DNA of 64,000 nucleotides from CAYVQZ01 sp964453435 (lineage in GTDB: Bacteria; Abyssobacteria; SURF-5), in contig CAYVQZ010000015.1 in assembly GCA_964453435.1 (NCBI GenBank), forward strand, positions 12,382 to 76,381, read 5' to 3'. Positions 24,073 through 32,736 of this stretch are shown in pieces. Position 1 is the first letter of the stretch, and every line of letters starts with the position of its first letter. A model generated the notes under the pieces. It worked only from the letters and a program-made list of their open reading frames with translations. It was not told the DNA's origin and did no database searches. Position numbers and translations under genes: made by a program.

Positions 24073-26181
24073 TTATCGTGCCTCACCGCTTCTTAACGCG
24101 TTTACCGGTTGGTTCACCGAAGGAAACAAATCCAAATTCGTATGTGGCAAAAACAAAGCGGCAGAATACTGATTCATGAATTCCGGAGACGTGCTGAAAT
24201 CCAAGTATGTCATCGCTTTCGCAATGCGATCGCATTCGTCCCTGCTTTCTTTATATAGGAGCGCTTGATATGCGCCCTTGATTGCGCTGTTGCCGAGATA
24301 GTGAAACTTCGACCGCTCAATGTCGGGTAACATGCCAATCTCGATTGCCCGAGCAATGTTGATGTAGCGTCCGAATCCTCCTGCGATCAGGACACGGTCA
24401 ATCTGTTCAAAGCGTAATCCGACCTGTGAAAGCATTGTTACAAAACCGGCATAAATGGCGGCCTTGCTTCGCATAAGCGTGTCAACATCCGCCTGGGTAA
24501 ACACGATATCCTCGTTGAACGAAGATTCCTCAGCCTTCACGAGCACGTATTCGAAGCCGTTTTCGTTCCGGCGCACATATTCGCTTTCATTCGTCTGTTT
24601 GAACCTGCCCCGCCTGTCTATAATACCCGATACGACCATGGCGGCAAGCAAATCGATCATTCCGGAACCACAGATTCCACGGGCAGGTCCCCCACCGTTC
24701 ACTTCGAAACTCGGCCGAAAACTCGCCAGGTCTATCTCGACGTGCTCTATCGCTCCCTCTTCGGCGCGCATCCCCCAGCGGATTCCGCCACCCTCGAATG
24801 CGGGTCCGGCCGAGCATGAGCCTGTCATGAGCCAGTCTGAGTTGCCGAGAACGATTTCGCCGTTCGTGCCGATATCGATGAACAGGGTTGTTTCAGAATC
24901 CCGATGGATTGCCGATGCGAGGATGCCCGCAACTATATCGCCCCCAACATAGGCGGTGTTGCCGGGAACAATGTAAACAGCCGCGTTGGGGCAATAATCC
25001 AATCCCAGTTCCCTCGACCGCAAGATCGGAAATGTGGTGGCCGTTGGCAAATATGGCTCGCGACGGATGTATTGCGGATCAATCTGCAAAAGCAGGTGAA
25101 TCATCGTCGTGTTCCCTGCTATGCACATGCAGTCTACTTCGGACGGAGCGATGCCTTTCGAAGAGACGAGTTCCCGGAGCAAACCCTCGATTGTCGATAT
25201 GATAAGCCGATGGAGCTTCTCCTGACAACCGCTTACATCCTGAGTGCAGACAATCCTTGAAATGACGTCTTCCCCGCAAGCCGCCTGGGCATTGTGGCTC
25301 GAGGAGGTTGCCACAACCAATCCATCGAACAAGTTCACAAGATATGCTACAACCGATGTTGTGCCGACATCAATCGCCACCCCATAACCATGTTCTGAAA
25401 ATGTGTTACTCTTGACATCAATGACCTCGCACAGACCGTTTTCCTTTCTCAAAGTTATCGTCGCATGCCACTTATTCTTTCTCAGTGTCGCTCCAAGGCT
25501 CCGGATTACCGGCAAATCTATGTTGAAAGATTGTGAAATCGTGCTTTGCCGCCGCAACTCCCGAACAAGCCTGTCCAGGTCGCTGGAGGAATCCTCAATT
25601 GAAGGGGGCGGAAGAGATATTGAAATTCTCTCGGTGAGGGGGCTTATTCTGGCCGCTGGGTCACGTAGGAGAGCGCTCACGGTCGCCGCCTCATCCAAGA
25701 TTTTCATCTTTCGTCGCCGGGACTCGGGCGGTATGGAAACCGTGAGACTGTCTGTTACGGACGTAGTGCAGGCAAGGACATAACCCTTCTTGATCGCTTC
25801 CTCCGGCAGATAGGCGCTGGATGCTGATTCATACTTTCCTTCCTCGATGCGGACCTTGCATTTGCCGCATATTCCTCGACCGCCACACGAGTTGTTCAAA
25901 AAGATGCGCGCCTTATCGACCGCCTGAAAAATCGTCTGGCCCTCTTCGACGGTGACTTCCTCTCCGGACGGCAAAAATTTTACCTTGAACTTTCTTCCGG
26001 CTCCTTGGGTTATGGCGGGTTCTTCTTCCCCGTACTTCTGCATTTCCCAGATTATACAGCTTGTTCTGAATTTGCAGTAAATATCGGGATTCCGGCACTT
26101 CAGACATTCCTCGCACAAATACACATCGTCCTTGGCGCAACGAAATGTCGCTTCCCTATCAGGATGATTTACGCATCTCAT
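24073..26181 (-). CDS. Corrinoid-enzyme activator: Zn-finger-like, [2Fe-2S] ferredoxin and ASKHA (DUF4445) protein
   Basis: A 702-residue protein of the RACo/RACE type that uses ATP and a low-potential electron to reactivate Co(II) corrinoid proteins. Residues 1-45 hold an extra Cys/His set (CVNHPDREATFRC, CEECLKCRNP) resembling a B-box zinc finger. The [2Fe-2S] plant-type ferredoxin motif NSCGGRGICGKCKVRI with LACTT follows near residues 92-140. The C-terminal ASKHA ATPase has GVAIDVGTTSVVAYLV, IAGNTTMIHLLL, LFIDIGTNGEIVLG, GICGSGMIDLLA and VLIAGGFGRYI. GGAGG precedes the ATG. It heads an operon with CoADR-RHD. A possible client, an MtaA-like methyltransferase, is encoded at 57005-58219, but no corrinoid protein is in the window. 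Confidence 0.92.
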   Translation of the reverse strand: MRCVNHPDREATFRCAKDDVYLCEECLKCRNPDIYCKFRTSCIIWEMQKYGEEEPAITQGAGRKFKVKFLPSGEEVTVEEGQTIFQAVDKARIFLNNSCGGRGICGKCKVRIEEGKYESASSAYLPEEAIKKGYVLACTTSVTDSLTVSIPPESRRRKMKILDEAATVSALLRDPAARISPLTERISISLPPPSIEDSSSDLDRLVRELRRQSTISQSFNIDLPVIRSLGATLRKNKWHATITLRKENGLCEVIDVKSNTFSEHGYGVAIDVGTTSVVAYLVNLFDGLVVATSSSHNAQAACGEDVISRIVCTQDVSGCQEKLHRLIISTIEGLLRELVSSKGIAPSEVDCMCIAGNTTMIHLLLQIDPQYIRREPYLPTATTFPILRSRELGLDYCPNAAVYIVPGNTAYVGGDIVAGILASAIHRDSETTLFIDIGTNGEIVLGNSDWLMTGSCSAGPAFEGGGIRWGMRAEEGAIEHVEIDLASFRPSFEVNGGGPARGICGSGMIDLLAAMVVSGIIDRRGRFKQTNESEYVRRNENGFEYVLVKAEESSFNEDIVFTQADVDTLMRSKAAIYAGFVTMLSQVGLRFEQIDRVLIAGGFGRYINIARAIEIGMLPDIERSKFHYLGNSAIKGAYQALLYKESRDECDRIAKAMTYLDFSTSPEFMNQYSAALFLPHTNLDLFPSVNQPVNALRSGEAR

Positions 26182-26507
26182 CTCTCTATGCCTCCTGCGC
26201 GGGGTGGTCGCTCACTCTGGCGAACTGTCTTCCACGACCCCACCGCTTGATTCTCAAGTGTCTCTACCTTCTGGTCCGCTCTACGCCTGTTCGCGCTGGT
26301 GCATGGCATCGGCCAGCAAGAGAGCATCGGTATTAGACGCCAGTTATCAACCTCCAATTTTCCCCATTTGTTTTCCGGTGAAATGGATTGCAAAACGGAA
26401 GAGCTTTCATCCGCGCCGGAGCGTGATGCGCTCCGCCACATCTTTGGGCCGTCGGACCATGGGGGAACAGTTGAAATATGTTCGTGCCGTGCACGAGCAT
26501 GAACATG
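26182..26507. other. Intergenic between the receiver gene and the corrinoid activator
   Basis: About 325 bp. A short open frame on the minus strand lacks a ribosome site and family resemblance. I see no clear terminator or promoter. Confidence 0.35.
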
Positions 26508-27014
26508 CTACCGAAGGCCGTGCATCGAGCTTTCACGAGGGGCACAATACGCAAATCCCTTATCGATGCTCGGTGTCACACCCCAAATTCTGCTGATCAG
26601 GTCTTCCGTAAGCGATTCCATATCTTCAAAAAAGACCGGTTTGACAAAAAAACCATTCGCACGTTCGAGGTACACCTCTCGAATCATCTCAGTTGTTGGA
26701 GCCAACGTTAAGATGTAGATTTTCATTTTCTTATCCGCTCGGCGCATTTCCCGAAGAGCATCCAGGCCGCTTTTACAGGGCATATGCATATCCATCAGGA
26801 CAACATCGTAGCACTCGCTTCTCATTTTCTCTACGGCTTCGCAGCCGTTCGTCACAGTCGTTACTTTTTCTGCCAAAGGTTTCATCGCTTCCGAAAGTAC
26901 CCAGCGAAAATCGATATCGTCGTCTGCTACCAAGATGCATTTGCGCCTGTCTTTCATAGCCAAGTCGGACTCGTTGACAGGTCTGTCGGCTCGGTGACGG
27001 GCTCTTTCTGTCAT
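26508..27014 (-). CDS. Single-domain response regulator (CheY-like receiver)
   Basis: A 168-residue protein. The receiver domain spans about residues 22-145 with the acidic pocket VADDDIDFRW, the phosphoacceptor Asp in VVLMDMHMPCKSG, the Thr of YILTLA and the conserved Lys of NGFFVKPVF. No output domain follows, so it would act by protein contact. The ATG at 27014 overlaps the stop of the thioredoxin-kinase gene as TCAT on the plus strand (ATGA), a sign of translational coupling, and this is why the longer frame is not used. No histidine kinase is adjacent; the coupled gene encodes a Ser/Thr-kinase-like protein. Confidence 0.88.
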   Translation of the reverse strand: MTERARHRADRPVNESDLAMKDRRKCILVADDDIDFRWVLSEAMKPLAEKVTTVTNGCEAVEKMRSECYDVVLMDMHMPCKSGLDALREMRRADKKMKIYILTLAPTTEMIREVYLERANGFFVKPVFFEDMESLTEDLISRIWGVTPSIDKGFAYCAPRESSMHGLR

Positions 27015-28243
27015 ATCCTCATGGCTCCTGATGTGCTCAGACTGGACCACACTTCGGCCATGCTCGACGGGCGATTCTTTTCTTTCTTCTCGATCATTGC
27101 CATTATTAGCTTGTCGAGCCGTGGCGGGATATATTCCATTAATTCTGATGGAGACGACGGACGGTGCTCGGGTGAAAGCAGTTTGGACAGAAAATCTCTC
27201 CGACCGCCGCCTGTGTTCCAAGGATAGTGACCGGTAAAAAGTTCATAAAAAATGACGCCAAGAGAGAAAATGTCTGACCGCAAACTCGTTCTTCTCCTTG
27301 AGATTTGCTCGGGCGCCATGTACCTCGGTGTCCCGCCCTTAACATAACATGAAGGACGAAAAATTTTTTTTATGGGACCCGCCATGGTGAAATCGGAAAG
27401 CTTGACTCGCATGTGGGTTTGAGCAGAGCCGCAAACCTCTCGAGAAACAAGAATATTCTCTGGGTTTATGTGGCCGTGAAATATTTTTTGCGCATGGAGG
27501 TAAATCAGGCCTTCACTGATCCGGAGAGCCGTGTCCACCATGTGACTAAGCCGCATGCGTTCGTCGGAGAAAGAGGAAAGCCCCTCCTCAATACAATGCC
27601 GAAGATTGAATCCGTCAATATATTCCATCGCTAAATATCCCAAGCCATTTTCTACGAAAAAGTCCTGACACCGCAGGATATTGTCATGTTTGAGAGGACA
27701 ATGAAACCGGGCTTCAGAATAAAATTGCGCCCAACCACGTTTCCCGGAGAGAACATCCGGCAAAAAAACCTTCAAAGCAACAACATTCGCTGTGGGCTGG
27801 TGGATTGCTCGATATATCCGGCTCATGTGGCTCCTGCCAATTTCCTCAAAGATTTTATAATCTTTTGGAGCATTTATTACCATTCTCGTTTTGCTTTTCT
27901 GCGAGGGACACCCCTCATAAACCATACGCAGGAGGTCCTTTTTTGCGACTGGACCGACGAGTCGAAACCATATATGTCCATTGACGAAGCACAGCACGGT
28001 CGGCGCCCCCGTTATTTTATACGTCGAAGCCGCCGCAGGATATTTTTCGATATCCAACCGAACGACTGCGAGCTTATTCGGGAATTCATCGCTGATTTCC
28101 CGGAGCAACGAATTGATTCGCGCACACGGTATGCATGAGCGAGCGAAAAACGCGGCTATCACTGGCTTTTTTTCCTCAACAATGACTTTTTGAAATTCAG
28201 GATGTGAGACTTCGGGAATCGCTTTCAACCCCTTAACCTCCAA
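27011..28243 (-). CDS. Thioredoxin domain - Ser/Thr kinase-like (probable pseudokinase) fusion
   Basis: A 410-residue protein with two domains. Residues about 10-110 are thioredoxin-like with a CIPC dithiol at 37-40 and the cis-proline loop ITGAPTVLCF. Residues about 128-405 are a eukaryotic-type kinase fold: VVALKVF supplies the VAIK lysine (158), EARF the helix-C glutamate, MAPEQ the APE motif and RSDIFSLGVIFYELFTG the DxWSxG region. The catalytic loop reads HGHINPENIL, so the HRD aspartate is histidine (258) and the usual lysine is asparagine; DFG is DFT. The glycine loop is also poor. It is therefore probably catalytically weak or a pseudokinase. The start is TTG at 28243, or TTG at 28228 behind GGAGG. 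Coupled to a receiver protein. Confidence 0.87.
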   Translation of the reverse strand: MEVKGLKAIPEVSHPEFQKVIVEEKKPVIAAFFARSCIPCARINSLLREISDEFPNKLAVVRLDIEKYPAAASTYKITGAPTVLCFVNGHIWFRLVGPVAKKDLLRMVYEGCPSQKSKTRMVINAPKDYKIFEEIGRSHMSRIYRAIHQPTANVVALKVFLPDVLSGKRGWAQFYSEARFHCPLKHDNILRCQDFFVENGLGYLAMEYIDGFNLRHCIEEGLSSFSDERMRLSHMVDTALRISEGLIYLHAQKIFHGHINPENILVSREVCGSAQTHMRVKLSDFTMAGPIKKIFRPSCYVKGGTPRYMAPEQISRRRTSLRSDIFSLGVIFYELFTGHYPWNTGGGRRDFLSKLLSPEHRPSSPSELMEYIPPRLDKLIMAMIEKKEKNRPSSMAEVWSSLSTSGAMRI

Positions 28244-28595
28244 ATTTTCCTCTCTACACCCAAGGTAAGGCAGAAGGCTCTTTGTACCGTTCAGTGAAAA
28301 TGATAGAATCTTGTTTCACTCGCTCTTCTTCCCAACTTCAATGGCGACCGCTGCGAAGGGAATTGTGCATCTGTCTCGGGATTTCGTTGAAATTCTCCGG
28401 GTGCGACCAACCGCCATACGAACTCCGAAAAAATAACAGGCAGACCACCACCGGATGCAGCCCGCATGCTTCGGCTTTTCGGCCAAAACTACAACAGCCT
28501 GACAGAGGCACTCTTCCCGAAGCGAACCTTAGTCTCGACTATGCCGAAAACCCTCCTTATGCTTTTCGGCAAAGGGAGAGGCCTTCCAAGACCTT
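28244..28595. other. Intergenic between the kinase-like gene and the lipoprotein gene
   Basis: About 350 bp. I see no coding sequence with a ribosome site and no clear terminator. Confidence 0.35.
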
Positions 28596-28793
28596 TCAGT
28601 ATCCAAACGGTGTGTCTTCGATCCATTCATCATGTTGATACGTGTGATAACCTGCCATGGGGCCGACCTTCGATTGAGTCGTCCCGCTTATGCCTGATAT
28701 CTCGGTTTTCTTGCTTTCCCGCACGGTAGCTCCACAGGCAGAAAAAATAATGAGCAAGCCAACAGAGATCAGGAGAATAAGAAGCTTTCTCAT
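28596..28793 (-). CDS. Small lipoprotein (65 residues)
   Basis: A signal sequence MRKLLILLISVGLLIIFSAC ends in a lipobox (FSAC), so the mature protein would be lipidated at Cys20 and carry about 45 residues rich in Ser, Thr and Gly, ending EDTPFGY. No family is recognised. The ATG at 28793 has GAGGAGG upstream; the longer frame to 28841 would place residues before the signal peptide and is rejected. It sits downstream of a sigma-54-type promoter and a symmetrical dyad next to an NtrC-family activator gene, so it is a likely target of that activator. Confidence 0.75.
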   Translation of the reverse strand: MRKLLILLISVGLLIIFSACGATVRESKKTEISGISGTTQSKVGPMAGYHTYQHDEWIEDTPFGY

Positions 28794-28903
28794 CGGAGTG
28801 CCTCCTCTCTTACCTAAAATGCGGAAGGTTTCGCGACTCACTCCAACATTCTGTCAAGGGCTTCCATTTTTCCAAGTTTCATTCCATCCGCCTGCCTGTA
28901 CAC

Positions 28904-28919
28904 CGCAAAAACAATACCA
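28904..28919 (-). promoter_or_regulatory. Sigma-54-type promoter for the lipoprotein gene
   Basis: Minus strand TGGTATTGTTTTTGCG; GG and GC separated by exactly 10 nt. About 110 bp before the lipoprotein ATG. Confidence 0.65.
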
Positions 28920-29035
28920 AGCGGAACTTGGAATAAACGGAGAGGAGGTAACGTCATAACACTAACCGAAAGTTAGACTTGCATATCTCCAATCAACCGA
29001 CTCTTTATGAGACTTGGAATCATGATGGTTAAGAG

Positions 29036-29067
29036 GTAACGCTTTAGTTGCGCAACACAATCGTTAC
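29036..29067. promoter_or_regulatory. Composite symmetrical dyad, candidate activator (UAS) site
   Basis: GTAACG, 5 nt, the perfect palindrome GTTGCGCAAC, 5 nt, CGTTAC: all arms are placed symmetrically. It begins three bases beyond the activator gene stop and lies about 115-150 bp upstream of the sigma-54 promoter, the normal distance for an enhancer. Confidence 0.6.
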
Positions 29068-29070
29068 ATG

Positions 29071-30480
29071 TTACGCTTTTTCAGGCGCTTCTTCTTCCAG
29101 ACCGTACTTCTTGATGTTCCGCCAAACCGTCGTACGAGTGACACCCAACATTCGCGCTGCCTTGGCTCTGTTCCATCCGGCCCTGGCAAGTGCTTTCTTG
29201 AGTTCTTTCTTGGTAACATAGCCTTGCGGCAATGGTTTGCCATAGTCGCGGCCCGGCAGAACCGCGGAGAGTATTTGAGCGGGGAGAAGGTCCGTCGTTA
29301 GCACATCGTGCTTGCTCAACACGAATGCGTGTTCGATGGCGTTCTCGAGTTCTCGCACGTTCCCCGGCCATGAATATGACAGCAAGAGCCTCAATGCTCC
29401 GGGGTCGATTTCTCTCAGCGGCTTGCCCGTCCGTTGACGAAATTTCTTCATGAAGTGCTCGATGAGAAGCGTGACGTCGTCTCTTCGGTCGCGTAACGGC
29501 GGCAAGGAGATTGAGACCACGTTGAGTCTGTAATAAAGGTCTTCCCTGAATCGCCCTTCGCTTATTAACTTTTTCAGGTCGTGATGAGTTGCCGCAATGA
29601 TTCGGACATTCACTTTTATGGGATTGATATCTCCGACGCGCTCGATCACTTTTTCTTGGAATGTTCTCAGCAATTTCACTTGTATGCCGAGAGAAATGTC
29701 TCCGACTTCATCGAGGAATAACGTCCCGCCATGCGCCAACTCGAACCGTCCTATTTTGTCGCGGATCGCGCCGGTAAACGCGCCGCGAACGTGCCCGAAC
29801 AATTCGCTCTCCAAGAGGCTCTCCGACAGCGATGAGCAATTCACCTTTACAAACGGGCCGTCGGACCGATCACTCTTGAAGTGTATCGCCTGGGCCACAA
29901 GTTCCTTCCCTGTGCCGGTCTCCCCCAGAACAAGGACCGAGGCGCTGCTGCGGGCAACATCCTCAATGAGGTCGTATACCTCTTGCATGCTACCATGCTT
30001 GCCAACGATGCCCGCAAATTCATATCGTTCTTTGAGCTCTCTTCGCAATAACCGCACTTCTTCCTCGGCGCGCTTGAGACTGGTGACATCCGTAAGGTTT
30101 TCGACGCCCCCGATGATCTTGCCATCCTTGTCTCTCATTACTCGCGCATTTTTCAGGAGTGTTACGAGGCGTCCGTCTTTCGTCCGTATCGTGCATTCGT
30201 TGTTTCTCACTTCACCCTTTTCAAATAATCCGCAACTGCGAATGCCATCCACGCAACCGGTTCCAAGGCAATTGTCACCTTCAAGAATGTCGCAGTTCTT
30301 GCCAAGCACATCTTCGGCCGTGAAGCCCGTAATTCTCTCCGCCCCTTTATTCCAAAACGTTATCGTACCATCCAGGTCGACCGTGAACAGTCCATCCGCC
30401 ATCGTGTCGCAAATTGTCTCGAGGAGCCCAGGTTGAAGAAGATTCGAGGGGTGTTTTCTGGTGCGATTCTCAGGTCTCAT
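29071..30480 (-). CDS. PAS-containing sigma-54-dependent transcriptional activator
   Basis: A 469-residue NtrC-family activator without a receiver domain. An N-terminal PAS domain (about residues 15-135) has an unusual cysteine series: KNCDILEGDNCLGTGC, RSCGLF and NECTIR. The AAA+ domain follows with Walker A LGETGTGKELVA, the sigma-54 contact loop GAFTGA, Walker B GGTLFLDEVGD and the arginine-finger region FREDLYYRLNV. The C-terminal Fis-type helix-turn-helix is WNRAKAARMLGVTRTTVWRN. The ATG at 30480 is preferred over TTG at 30522. A dyad plus sigma-54 promoter lie just downstream before the lipoprotein gene. The cysteines suggest redox or metal sensing, which is inference. Confidence 0.92.
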   Translation of the reverse strand: MRPENRTRKHPSNLLQPGLLETICDTMADGLFTVDLDGTITFWNKGAERITGFTAEDVLGKNCDILEGDNCLGTGCVDGIRSCGLFEKGEVRNNECTIRTKDGRLVTLLKNARVMRDKDGKIIGGVENLTDVTSLKRAEEEVRLLRRELKERYEFAGIVGKHGSMQEVYDLIEDVARSSASVLVLGETGTGKELVAQAIHFKSDRSDGPFVKVNCSSLSESLLESELFGHVRGAFTGAIRDKIGRFELAHGGTLFLDEVGDISLGIQVKLLRTFQEKVIERVGDINPIKVNVRIIAATHHDLKKLISEGRFREDLYYRLNVVSISLPPLRDRRDDVTLLIEHFMKKFRQRTGKPLREIDPGALRLLLSYSWPGNVRELENAIEHAFVLSKHDVLTTDLLPAQILSAVLPGRDYGKPLPQGYVTKKELKKALARAGWNRAKAARMLGVTRTTVWRNIKKYGLEEEAPEKA

Positions 30481-30570
30481 ATAAGCTCTCACAACTTGGC
30501 CTCCTGCACCTGCCACTGACAATTTCGCATCAACAAACTGCGGGACTTCCGAGATATTCCTCCCTCGGCA

Positions 30571-31176
30571 TCAATTCTTTTTTGCCTTTATGCAATATAA
30601 GCTGGCATAGGCGGGCTCTGCTGATTCAAAGATTTCTTCCCCTCGTATGCCTAAGAAATACTCGGTTTTCTCTAGCACAAAGATTTGAGAAATTGTCTTT
30701 TCGATATCTCGAAGTTCCATATGCTTGATTTTATTCATATAGGAAGAGGGGTCTTTCCTTTTCTCTCCAAAGAAGACTGATTCGGGGTTCAAAAGCATAG
30801 TCAAGAGGGTCCCCCCCGCCCTGAGAATCCGCGCGCTCTCCCGAAGCGCTCTTTCATAGTCCTCTATGAACTGAAGCGAGGCGACATAAATTATTGCATC
30901 GAAACTCGCCTCGGGAATATTCGGCTGCTCCGCCGAGCCAACAATGGTCCGCACACCGTCAGGAGCCTCATTCAGAGCTTCTTCGGAAATGTCCAGACCG
31001 GTGACTTGAAAGCCGCGTTCGCAAAGAATCCCTTCTATGAATGCGGGCCCGCAGCCGACACTCAAAATTTCCCTGCACCCGCTCAATTCTTTTCGCAAAT
31101 AGTTCGTTTCCGCCTCAAAGACTCGCTTCCAAAAATCCGTTCTGCATGATTCGATATAACGGCGGGCGCTCATCAT
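30571..31176 (-). CDS. SAM-dependent methyltransferase, class I
   Basis: A 201-residue Rossmann-fold methyltransferase. Motif I is seen as ILSVGCGPAFIEGIL, motif II as VTGLDISEEAL, and later ASFDAIIYVASLQFIEDY and ILRAGGTLLTMLLNP are typical of the UbiE/Methyltransf_11 group. The ATG follows AAGAAGGGG. Substrate is unknown. It lies 90 bp upstream of the sigma-54 activator gene on the same strand and may share its transcript. Confidence 0.85.
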   Translation of the reverse strand: MMSARRYIESCRTDFWKRVFEAETNYLRKELSGCREILSVGCGPAFIEGILCERGFQVTGLDISEEALNEAPDGVRTIVGSAEQPNIPEASFDAIIYVASLQFIEDYERALRESARILRAGGTLLTMLLNPESVFFGEKRKDPSSYMNKIKHMELRDIEKTISQIFVLEKTEYFLGIRGEEIFESAEPAYASLYCIKAKKN

Positions 31177-31728
31177 AAAACCCCTTCTTTCTTAAATTAT
31201 GCCTTTGCCCGTTCTCTATGGTTATCGGTGGTTTTCTACCACCATTCAGTCCACAAGGATAATGAGGACCATATCGGCATAAGAGGGATTCTTCAGGCCC
31301 TAATAAGAAGGCGGCTCTTTCATTTTCGGTTTCCCCCATATCACGAAAGGCATCGAGCATGCCAAGAGAAAAGCTTCTTGTCCCATCATGCCGTAAGTCC
31401 CACGTCTGAAACGTGCTAGAACTCACGAGGCCCACGAACGAAAAAGAGAGGACCGCTTGGTTAATTGCACTTTAGCAATGGCAAGAATTGAAAATCGTTG
31501 CAAAAGGCAACCCCACGGTCACGCGAAATACCAATAGCGCGAGAAAAGTCGACTTACTACCACAAATACAAGGAAGCGGCGTGGTTCTGGGAAAACCACC
31601 AAATCCTGACGATTCACACCTCAGAAAGGGAAGCTCGAAAGGGTAGCCTGATTGCGCTAACCTCATTGCGTTCGGTTAAAAGCACTCGCCATCCGCGGTC
31701 ATCTTAACGAAACGGTCCCTCATGTGAT
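31177..31728. other. 550-bp divergent intergenic region
   Basis: No open frame with a ribosome site and no striking repeats. It must hold promoters for the divergent methyltransferase and ferredoxin genes, but I cannot assign them. Confidence 0.35.
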
Positions 31729-32604
31729 ATGCTAATGTTTGAGCCAAAAATGAGCATACTGGAACTTCAAGACCATCCATCACCTTACCGCAAGCGTATC
31801 CTTCGCTGGATGTTTCGCAACTATCCGGACCTGCTCAGGTTCTACCTCTTCGGCGGGATGTTGTCTTGCCGGGCGCCGATTGTCGGAAAGTTTCTCGCCC
31901 GCCCGATTCTCAACAACTACGGCCGTCTGGCACACGGAGGAATGGCCCTGCCTCTCCGGGAAATATGCGATATTATCGATCAAGCCCATGATATCGTGGC
32001 GGCCGAGTGTCCATGTCGAGCGCTCGAAAATAAGTGCGATTTGCCCCGATCAAACTGTCTGAAGCTGAACACGGCGGGCAGGGTGCTGCTCGAGGACGAG
32101 AAAGTTCAGGGCAGGCGCGTCTCGAAGGAGAAAGCTAAGAATATTTGCAAAGAGAGTTATGCCCTCGGCATGATGCTACAACTGGAATGGTGCATCAGCC
32201 CCTTCCATTATGATATCTGCTGTTGCTGCCGCTGTTGCTGTGTGGCCAGCCGACTCCGTTTCCAATATGGCGTCAATGGCGCCATCCAGGCCGGCCCCTA
32301 CCTCCCTAAGCTTTTTCCCGAGTTCTGTATTGAATGCGGAGAGTGCGCGAAAGCCTGCCCCGCCGAAGCTGTCGAAGTCGCCTCACAACCTGTTTTCTGC
32401 ACCGATAAATGCATCGGGTGCGGCCTCTGCGAATCGCGATGCCCGACCTCCGCCATTGAGATGACGCCGGCGAGAGAAATACGGAAACGGACTCCCCCTC
32501 CATCTGTTGCCTTGTTCTTCTGGTGGTTCGCCGCCCTTTTTGTCCTCATACCGGAAGTGCTTTTCTTCAATTTTATTTATAAGCGGTTTGCGCGTTCCCG
32601 GTAG
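31729..32604 (+). CDS. Membrane-anchored polyferredoxin-like protein with CCCCRCCC motif
   Basis: A 291-residue Fe-S protein. It has a CPC-ALENKC-LPRSNC cysteine group near residue 95, an extraordinary run ICCCCRCCCVASRL near residue 165, then a bacterial 2[4Fe-4S] ferredoxin domain (FCIECGECAKACPAEAVEV and DKCIGCGLCESRCPTSAIEM). A hydrophobic segment near residues 262-283 (SVALFFWWFAALFVLIPEVL) should anchor the C terminus in the membrane. It may feed electrons to or from a membrane redox partner. Starts at 31729, 31735 or 31750 are possible. The gene stands alone, upstream of glgX by about 130 bp. Confidence 0.82.
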   Translation: MLMFEPKMSILELQDHPSPYRKRILRWMFRNYPDLLRFYLFGGMLSCRAPIVGKFLARPILNNYGRLAHGGMALPLREICDIIDQAHDIVAAECPCRALENKCDLPRSNCLKLNTAGRVLLEDEKVQGRRVSKEKAKNICKESYALGMMLQLEWCISPFHYDICCCCRCCCVASRLRFQYGVNGAIQAGPYLPKLFPEFCIECGECAKACPAEAVEVASQPVFCTDKCIGCGLCESRCPTSAIEMTPAREIRKRTPPPSVALFFWWFAALFVLIPEVLFFNFIYKRFARSR

Positions 32605-32736
32605 TAACCCTTTTGCGCCTCGCACTCCTCTTGCCGAATTCTCGGGCGCATGGCATAGTACGCTCATGGAGCGTGTGGTGAGCGTCAAACCAGGTCTGTT
32701 CTCCTCATTTAAACGACCTTCCAGGAGGAACCGATA

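Noticed and set aside
26178..26441. An 87-codon minus-strand frame between the receiver gene and the corrinoid activator
   Set aside because: No ribosome site and no homology-like motifs.
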